Of a stretch of 6,889 bases of DNA, positions 1-5,465 are shown piece after piece (position 1 is the first letter of the stretch; each line of letters starts with the position of its first letter). Position numbers and translations under genes: made by a program. Source of the DNA: Sediminibacterium sp. (GTDB lineage Bacteria > Bacteroidota > Bacteroidia > Chitinophagales > Chitinophagaceae); contig JAURIP010000085.1 in NCBI GenBank assembly GCA_030832695.1, positions 1 to 6,889 of the forward strand, given 5' to 3'. Under the pieces are notes generated by a model. It did no database searches. It was not told the origin of the DNA and saw nothing but the letters and a program-made list of their open reading frames with translations.

Positions 1-1
1 T

Positions 2-184
2 GATATGTTATGGAATGCAAATGACTTATTATTAGTTGCAGGTGCATTTATTAATGTTGCAGCTGGTTTAGCAGGTTTATATGTTAACCTTGCTATATAT
101 CATTTCTTATATACGATTGTATCTAATTTTATCAAATGGATTCAAAGCCCTTCTATTCCAATTTCGATGAAAAGCAAATTGTAG
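2..184 (+). CDS. C-terminal fragment of an unidentified membrane protein (5' end outside window)
   Basis: An open frame runs from the window edge to a TAG at 182-184, giving 60 visible residues. Most of it is hydrophobic: about residues 8-37 (LLLVAGAF..., then LAGLYVNLAIYHFLY) could form one long or two short membrane helices, followed by a short polar tail with two lysines near the end (SMKSKL). It sits directly upstream of a strong intrinsic terminator, which is what one expects for the last gene of a unit. An in-frame ATG at 5-7 exists but nothing shows it is the real start, so the gene is treated as cut by the window. I do not recognise the family; an integral inner-membrane protein is the most that can be said. 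The alternative, that this is a chance open frame, is less likely given the coherent hydrophobic composition and the terminator 38 bp after the stop. Confidence 0.6.
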   Translation, partial: DMLWNANDLLLVAGAFINVAAGLAGLYVNLAIYHFLYTIVSNFIKWIQSPSIPISMKSKL

Positions 185-221
185 GTTGGTATGAATCAAT
201 AATTTTTTACTAATTCATGGG

Positions 222-255
222 AGCCCCGCCTCGAGCAATCGACGCGGGGCTTTTT
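222..255 (+). terminator. Rho-independent terminator after the upstream membrane-protein gene
   Basis: The arms AGCCCCGC (222-229) and GCGGGGCT (244-251) pair perfectly. A C-C mismatch then separates them from an inner TCGA/TCGA stem (231-234 with 239-242) closed by a GCAA tetraloop. A run of five T residues ends the element at 251-255. The G+C-rich stem followed by T-tract is textbook on the plus strand. The upstream side has no A-tract next to the stem, so it is probably one-directional. It separates the membrane-protein gene from the gene starting at 351. Confidence 0.9.
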
Positions 256-350
256 GTACTATTTTTTTTGAGAATAAAACATTATTTTCAATGTGCCGAG
301 TTTTGATAAGCCCCTATTTCATTTTGGATTGAAAACTAAAATATTAATTG

Positions 351-2261
351 ATGAAAAAACTTTGTTTACTCTTTTTCGTTTCTACTGTATCCATTTTTTT
401 ATTTGCACAGCAAACGCAAAAGCCACCATTGCATGGTAAAAATTGGATGGCGATTACAGGGAAGCCCTTAGCTGCAACTGCAGGATCTATTGTTTTTGAA
501 AGAGGAGGCAATGCTGTAGATGCTGCATGTGCAATGCTAGCGGCCACGTGTACCATGTGGGATGTGTTGAGTTGGGGAGGGGAAACACAGGCTTTAATAT
601 ATAATCCAAAAACAAAACAAGTGCTTGCTATTAATGCAATGGGGGTTGCGCCAAAAGGGGCTACACCAGAATTTTTTAAAAGTAAAGGATATGGATTTCC
701 GCCAGAATATGGTCCACTAGCTGCAACTACACCAGGAACACCTGGCGGTATTTGTTATATGCTATCAAATTATGGGACGATGAGTTTAAAAGAAGTGTTA
801 GCACCTGCCATGCAATTAGCTGCTGGATATCCGATAGATGCACAAACCGCCAATAGTATTGAAAGAGGAAAAGATAAAATAAAACAATGGCCGTATAGCA
901 CTAAAGTTTTATTAACGCATCCTGGAGAAAAGAGAGAAGCGCCAGAGGCGGGAGAAATTTTTGTACAAAAAGATTTATTAGCCACACTGCAAAAAATGGT
1001 GGATGCAGAACAAGGCGCATTAAAAAAAGGGAAAACAAGAAAAGAAGCAATTCAAGCAGCTTACGATCGTTTTTATAAAGGAGATATTGCAGATGAATTT
1101 GTGCGTGGCGTAAAAGAACAAGGCGGCTTAATTACCAAACAAGATTTAGCCAATTGGAAACCCATTGAAGAAGCGACTACACATATTAATTATAAGGGGA
1201 TTGATGTTTACAAGTTACAGCAGTGGACACAAGGCCCTGCTTTATTACAAGCATTAAACATTTTAGAAAATTTTGATTTAAAATCAATGGGCTATAATTC
1301 AACAAAATATATTCATACTATTTATCAAGCAATGAATTTAAGTTTTGCGGATCGTGATTTTTATTATGGTGATCCAAAATTTTCGACACAACAACCTATG
1401 ACAGGTTTATTAAGTAAAGCATATGCAAAGCAAAGAGCAAGTGAAATTAATCCACTACAAAATAATCCCAACACGGCTCCGGGTGACCCCTATCCATTTG
1501 AAGGAAAACAAAATCCATTTTTAAATTTATTAAAACAGCGTGCAGTAGCTACAGGCACTGACACTACTAAATCAAACAGCAGTGCGATACCTGTTCATGA
1601 TGCTGTCGTAATGCAGCAAGAATTGAATCCGAAAATAGATCAGGAATATATGGATAGATTATGGCGTGGTACCACTTCAGTAGAAGCCGCTGATAAAGAA
1701 GGCTGGGTTGTTTCCATTACACCTAGTGGGGGTTGGTTGCCTGCTGTCATTGCAGGAAATACAGGTGTGGGAATGAGTCAAAGAATGCAAAGCTTTGTTT
1801 TAGATTCAATCATTAATCCTTTTAACGTAGTGGCACCAGGCAAAAGACCAAGGGTGACCTTAACACCGAGTTTAGCCATGAAGGAGGGTAAACCATTTTT
1901 AGCATTTGCAGTACAAGGAGGCGATACGCAGGATCAAAATTTATTACAGTTTTTTTTAAACATGGTTGAATTTGGGATGACTGTGCAACAAGCAACCGAA
2001 GCGGCAAATATAAATTCAAATCAATTGTGGTTATCGCTTGGAGGTTCAACAATGGCTGATCGAAAACCAAAACCAGGAAATTTATTATTAGGCAAAACGG
2101 TTTCGGAATTAATAAAAAAAGATTTAAAAGGAATGGGCTATAGTATCAGTGTTGGTGATCGGACAAGTGGTCCCATCAATGCCATTTATTTTGATTGGAA
2201 GCATGGAAGTTTATGGGGAGGCAGTTCCAACAATGGAGAGGACTATGGAATTGGCTGGTGA
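351..2261 (+). CDS. Exported gamma-glutamyltranspeptidase-family Ntn-hydrolase
   Basis: A 636-residue member of the gamma-glutamyltransferase (GGT) family, which are periplasmic, self-cleaving N-terminal-nucleophile enzymes acting on gamma-glutamyl compounds such as glutathione. Residues 1-19 are a signal peptide ending FLFA before QQ. The large-subunit part follows: the region near residues 35-55 with GGNAVDAA, and GPLAATTPGTPGG around 121-133. The small subunit should begin at the autoprocessing site Thr441 in GTTSVEAADKEGWVVS, which aligns with the TTHYSVVD motif of E. coli GGT. The oxyanion glycines are present as Gly523-Gly524 (QGGDTQDQ). Two canonical features are altered: the carboxylate-binding Arg is replaced around Met97 (INAMGVAP), and the Ser-Ser of PLSSM is Val502-Thr503 (PRVTLTP). 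The protein is somewhat longer than E. coli GGT (about 580), mainly through a linker before Thr441. An in-frame TTG at 348 lies directly before the ATG; the ATG at 351 gives the standard MKK signal-peptide start and is preferred. It is first of three co-directional exported-protein genes. Family placement is firm; true GGT activity is not. Confidence 0.93.
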   Translation: MKKLCLLFFVSTVSIFLFAQQTQKPPLHGKNWMAITGKPLAATAGSIVFERGGNAVDAACAMLAATCTMWDVLSWGGETQALIYNPKTKQVLAINAMGVAPKGATPEFFKSKGYGFPPEYGPLAATTPGTPGGICYMLSNYGTMSLKEVLAPAMQLAAGYPIDAQTANSIERGKDKIKQWPYSTKVLLTHPGEKREAPEAGEIFVQKDLLATLQKMVDAEQGALKKGKTRKEAIQAAYDRFYKGDIADEFVRGVKEQGGLITKQDLANWKPIEEATTHINYKGIDVYKLQQWTQGPALLQALNILENFDLKSMGYNSTKYIHTIYQAMNLSFADRDFYYGDPKFSTQQPMTGLLSKAYAKQRASEINPLQNNPNTAPGDPYPFEGKQNPFLNLLKQRAVATGTDTTKSNSSAIPVHDAVVMQQELNPKIDQEYMDRLWRGTTSVEAADKEGWVVSITPSGGWLPAVIAGNTGVGMSQRMQSFVLDSIINPFNVVAPGKRPRVTLTPSLAMKEGKPFLAFAVQGGDTQDQNLLQFFLNMVEFGMTVQQATEAANINSNQLWLSLGGSTMADRKPKPGNLLLGKTVSELIKKDLKGMGYSISVGDRTSGPINAIYFDWKHGSLWGGSSNNGEDYGIGW

Positions 2262-2333
2262 TTTAATGTGGCAATATAATAAACCCAATATGTCATAATC
2301 AATTTTTATATTTAAAAGTTTTAGTACTATTTA

Positions 2334-3161
2334 ATGCATATTAAACCTAAATACAATCCAATTTATATTATCATCACTATTTGTTGTTTGGCTTTTTCCA
2401 ATCAATCTAAATGTGAATGGCAACCAATTGAGGATAGCACTACTATAAAATCATATTCGGTAAATTATACAACTCGCCCTTTAAACATTGATGGTAAACT
2501 CAATGATCAAGCGTGGAAAAAAGCAGCATGGACTGATTTATTTGTTGATATTGAAGGGAATATAAAACGCAAACCATTATTTGATACCCGCGTAAAAATG
2601 TTATGGGATAGTCAGTTTTTATATATCGCTGCAAATTTAAAGGAGCCTCATTTATGGGCAACTTTGCTAAACCATGATGATATCATTTTTAGAGACCATG
2701 ACTTTGAAGTGTTTATAGATCCCAATAACGATGAAAATCAGTATTTCGAAATAGAGATTAACGCATTAGGGACTGTGATGGATTTATTTATGTTTAAAAC
2801 CTACAAGCTAGGTGGTCCAATGGTTATGGGCTGGAATAGTGATGGAATGAAGTCGGCTATTCAAATAAAAGGTACCCTTAATGATAATCGGGATACAGAT
2901 AAAGGGTGGACGATAGAGATGGCCATTCCCTATTCCTGCTTAAAAAAACCAGGTAGAAATTACTTACCTAATCTTGATCAACCATGGCGTATTAATTTTT
3001 CGAGAGTAGAATGGACTATGCAAAACGAAGGAATTAGTTATGTAAAAAAATTGAACCCGAATGGTAAGCCCATCCCTGAATTTAATTGGGTTTGGTCTCC
3101 CATTGGTGTTATTAACATGCATGTTCCAAGTCGCTGGGGTTATTTGTATTTTAAAAAATAG
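2334..3161 (+). CDS. Exported CBM9-like carbohydrate-binding protein
   Basis: A 275-residue protein consisting almost wholly of one family 9-like carbohydrate-binding domain (CBM9-like, DOMON-type beta sandwich). A hydrophobic N-terminal segment at about residues 9-21 (PIYIIITICCLAF) is probably a signal peptide; no clear lipobox is seen, so soluble periplasmic or anchored export both remain possible. Family marks in order are NIDGKLNDQAW (51-61), VKMLWDSQFLYIAAN (87-101), FRDHDFEVFIDPNND (119-132), GWTIEMAIP (191-199), PWRINFSRVEW (217-227) and, at the C-terminus, WVWSPIGVINMHVPSRWGY (252-270). No catalytic domain is attached, so this is a stand-alone binding module, of a type often found next to glycoside hydrolases or fused to them. 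It starts 72 bp after the GGT-like gene and ends 85 bp before the GH36-like gene, which fits binding of the sugar that the downstream enzyme attacks. The ligand cannot be read from sequence. The start is the only ATG ahead of the hydrophobic segment; no Shine-Dalgarno is seen. Confidence 0.88.
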   Translation: MHIKPKYNPIYIIITICCLAFSNQSKCEWQPIEDSTTIKSYSVNYTTRPLNIDGKLNDQAWKKAAWTDLFVDIEGNIKRKPLFDTRVKMLWDSQFLYIAANLKEPHLWATLLNHDDIIFRDHDFEVFIDPNNDENQYFEIEINALGTVMDLFMFKTYKLGGPMVMGWNSDGMKSAIQIKGTLNDNRDTDKGWTIEMAIPYSCLKKPGRNYLPNLDQPWRINFSRVEWTMQNEGISYVKKLNPNGKPIPEFNWVWSPIGVINMHVPSRWGYLYFKK

Positions 3162-3178
3162 CTTACGCCCGCTTTTTA

Positions 3179-3207
3179 TTGATCCTCATATTTCATTCCT
3201 ATATTTA
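3179..3207 (+). promoter_or_regulatory. Possible Bacteroidota-type promoter before the GH36-like gene
   Basis: A TTG at 3179-3181 is followed after 18 bp by TATATTTA at 3200-3207. This resembles the Bacteroidota sigma-ABfr consensus of a -33 TTTG/TTG and a -7 TAnnTTTG, with the last base off consensus. It lies 39 bp before the ATG at 3247, a reasonable leader length. In such A+T-rich DNA a match of this quality can arise by chance, and the same octamer occurs at 2307-2314 without a TTG at the right distance. If real, the third gene would have its own promoter in addition to read-through from upstream. Confidence 0.25.
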
Positions 3208-3246
3208 ACTAATTATAGAAACAACTTTCTTTATTAAATTTCAAAC

Positions 3247-5415
3247 ATGAAAAAACTTTCTGCCCTATTTTTATTTTTTGTTGCTTCATTTGGGTTTGCG
3301 CAATCTGGTAAACTAGCGCAACCAAAAAGTAGTAATGTGGATTGGTTGGTAAGTCCTTTTGAACAAAAAGCAACTATTACCAAGGAAGGGCAACATATTG
3401 TTTTGAATAACGGGTTGGTGAAAAGGAGTTTCGTTATTGCCCCCAATGTAGCTTGCTTTGATTATACGAATTTAACCAATGGACAACAATTAATTCGTAG
3501 TATTGAACCAGAAGCTAAAGTGGTCATTGATCAAATTACTTATAAAGTAGGTGGTTTGTCAGGACAAAAAGAAAAAGCCTATTTACAAATTGATCAAATT
3601 AAAAATTTACAAAAAGCCGATTCCGATTTTGTTTTTTCAAAATATACGATTGGTAAAATTGAACCCTTTATTAAATGGAAGCCGACCACCTGGATTGGGA
3701 ATGCGAAACAGCCAACAGGCGCTCGTATTGAATTTGAATATGTTTCGCCCATTGCAGCACTTAAAAATATTATTATTAAAGTGCATTATGAAATATATGA
3801 TGGCATACCCTTAATTACAAAATGGATTTCCATTCAAAACAATTCAAATAAGTCAATAAAAATTAATCGGGTTGTGAATGAAGTGCTTGGATTGGTGGAA
3901 GAAGAAAGTGCAGTGGTGGGCAAGCCCGAAGAAATGAAAAAACAACATGGCATTTATGTGGAAACAAATTATGCATTTAACAATGCAATGCGTTATGATA
4001 TCAGTGATCAAACCACCCATTGGAAAATTGATTTGGCCTATACTTCGCAAGTAAATTATAATTATGAAACTCCTTGTTTATTAGAAGTATATCCTGAAAA
4101 AGCACCTGGTATTGATTTAGCGCCCAATGAATATTTTAAATCGGTTCGAACCAATGAACTATTGATGGATAGCTACGATCGTCAAAGAAGGGGCTTGATG
4201 ATTAAAAAAATGTATCGTACCCTAGCGCCATGGACGACACAAAATCCGATTTTTATGCATTTGGTCAGTAAGAATGACCAAGAAGTTAAAAATGCAATTG
4301 ATCAGTGTGTTGCTACGGGCTATGAAGCTGTTATTTTAAGTTTTGGGAGTCATTTGAATATGGAAGACAGTTCCCTAGCAAATATAAAAAAATGGAAGAC
4401 CTTAACCGATTATGCACACCAACATAAAATTTTATTAGGCGGGTATTCCTTATTTAGTAGCCGACGCATTAGCGATGCTGATGATGTAGTGGATATTAAG
4501 ACAGGTAAACCCGGTGGTGCATTTTTTGGTAACGCACCCTGTTTCGGAAGTAATTGGGGGTTAGCCTATCGTGATAAAATAAAATATTTTTTCAAATCTA
4601 CCGGTTTTGATATTTGGGAAAATGACGGTCCTTATCCTGGCGATGTATGTGCGTCAACTACGCATCCTGGTCATAAAGGATATGATGATTCACAATGGAG
4701 ACAAATGGAAATCCAAAAGGAATTATATCATTGGTTAAATGAATCAGGTGTTTACATTAATGCACCTGATTGGTATTTTTTAGATGGCACACATAAAATT
4801 GCCTTGGGTTATAGAGAGGTAAATTTTTCTTTATCTCGAGAACAACAAAAATTATTAAATCGTCAAAATATTCATGATGGTACTTTAGAAAAAACACCCT
4901 CTATGGCTTGGGGCTTTGTACCATTGACCAAGTATCAAGGTGGTAATGATGACGCTATATTAGAACCGTTAAGCGAACATTTAAAGGACTATGAGCAATT
5001 GATGATGCAATATTATGGCGCAGGGGTGCAGGCTTGTTACAGAGGCCCGCGCTTGTATGATACTGAATCAACTAGGCTAGTCGTTGCTAAAACAATTGAT
5101 TGGTATAAAAAATATAGAGATATTTTAAATACGGACATTGTTCAATTACGTCGTGCAGATGGTCGTGATTGGGATGGTTGGATGCATGTAAGTCCTTTTA
5201 CGGGACAAAAAGGTTTTATGATGCTATTTAATCCCACGAAGGAAGTAATGACTAAAACAATTAAGCTGCCGCTTTATTATACCGGTTTAACGCAAAATGT
5301 GAAAATTACAGATCCCAATGGACGCGCTAATCAATATAATTTAAGTCGTGATTATACGATTGATTTCACTTTCACCATTCCACCCGATACCTATAAGTGG
5401 TTTTTGATAGAATAA
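3247..5415 (+). CDS. Exported putative glycoside hydrolase, alpha-galactosidase-like (GH36/clan GH-D related)
   Basis: A 722-residue exported protein with a clean signal peptide (residues 1-18, ending FGFA before Q). Its layout fits clan GH-D alpha-galactosidase-like enzymes: an N-terminal beta-sandwich region (about 45-330, with NNGLVKRSF near 54-62), a (beta/alpha)8 barrel (about 335-620) and a C-terminal beta domain ending TYKWFLIE. In the barrel the strand GFDIWENDGPYPGD (453-466) carries Asp460 in END-GP, in the place of the catalytic nucleophile of this clan. Asp508 or Asp513 in NAPDWYFLDG lie 48-53 residues further on, near where the acid/base is expected. Other strongly patterned segments are CASTTHPGHKGYDDSQW (468-484), TPSMAWGFVPL and CYRGPRLYD (597-605). 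Homologues of this type are, to my knowledge, mostly annotated as alpha-galactosidase or hypothetical in Bacteroidota, Planctomycetes and related phyla. The substrate is therefore uncertain. It is the last of three co-directional genes, follows the CBM9-like gene and ends at a bidirectional terminator. Family-level call is fairly sure; alpha-galactosidase activity is inference. Confidence 0.8.
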   Translation: MKKLSALFLFFVASFGFAQSGKLAQPKSSNVDWLVSPFEQKATITKEGQHIVLNNGLVKRSFVIAPNVACFDYTNLTNGQQLIRSIEPEAKVVIDQITYKVGGLSGQKEKAYLQIDQIKNLQKADSDFVFSKYTIGKIEPFIKWKPTTWIGNAKQPTGARIEFEYVSPIAALKNIIIKVHYEIYDGIPLITKWISIQNNSNKSIKINRVVNEVLGLVEEESAVVGKPEEMKKQHGIYVETNYAFNNAMRYDISDQTTHWKIDLAYTSQVNYNYETPCLLEVYPEKAPGIDLAPNEYFKSVRTNELLMDSYDRQRRGLMIKKMYRTLAPWTTQNPIFMHLVSKNDQEVKNAIDQCVATGYEAVILSFGSHLNMEDSSLANIKKWKTLTDYAHQHKILLGGYSLFSSRRISDADDVVDIKTGKPGGAFFGNAPCFGSNWGLAYRDKIKYFFKSTGFDIWENDGPYPGDVCASTTHPGHKGYDDSQWRQMEIQKELYHWLNESGVYINAPDWYFLDGTHKIALGYREVNFSLSREQQKLLNRQNIHDGTLEKTPSMAWGFVPLTKYQGGNDDAILEPLSEHLKDYEQLMMQYYGAGVQACYRGPRLYDTESTRLVVAKTIDWYKKYRDILNTDIVQLRRADGRDWDGWMHVSPFTGQKGFMMLFNPTKEVMTKTIKLPLYYTGLTQNVKITDPNGRANQYNLSRDYTIDFTFTIPPDTYKWFLIE

Positions 5416-5445
5416 AAAACGCCCCGATCATTCGGGGCGTTTTTT
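5414..5445. terminator. Bidirectional intrinsic terminator between convergent genes
   Basis: This is a perfect inverted repeat: arm AAAAAACGCCCCGA (5414-5427), loop TCAT (5428-5431), arm TCGGGGCGTTTTTT (5432-5445). The G+C-rich core of eight pairs is flanked by six A on the left and six T on the right, so it makes a hairpin plus U-tract on transcripts of either strand. It overlaps the TAA stop of the GH36-like gene (5413-5415) by two bases and lies 20 bp beyond the stop of the minus-strand gene. One element therefore ends both transcription units. Confidence 0.95.
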
Positions 5446-5465
5446 GGGCGGTATTTTAAACGCGT

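Noticed and set aside
348..350. TTG as an alternative start one codon before the ATG at 351
   Set aside because: The ATG gives the typical MKK signal-peptide start and is the commoner start codon; TTG would add only one residue and has no ribosome-binding site to favour it.
256..350. Promoter search before the GGT-like gene, including TATTTTTT at 260-267
   Set aside because: No TTG at suitable distance upstream; the T-run belongs to the A+T-rich stretch after the terminator. A promoter is expected here but I cannot place it.
344..2070. Minus-strand open frames at 344-556, 770-985 and 1822-2070 opposite the GGT-like gene
   Set aside because: They lie antisense to a confidently identified family protein and show no domain-like pattern of their own.
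2307..2314. TATATTTA octamer before the CBM9-like gene as a -7 element
   Set aside because: There is no TTG 17-23 bp upstream, and the octamer is easily found by chance in this A+T-rich gap.
3150..3180. Weak hairpin AGC...GCT followed by a T-rich run after the CBM9-like gene
   Set aside because: Only three perfect G/C-containing pairs with a mismatch next to them and an eight-base loop; too weak to call a terminator.
3234..4050. Open frames at 3234-3446 (-), 3551-3814 (+) and 3853-4050 (-) within the GH36-like gene
   Set aside because: They are shadows of the 722-residue gene in other frames; the lysine- and proline-rich or Phe/His-rich translations look non-coding.
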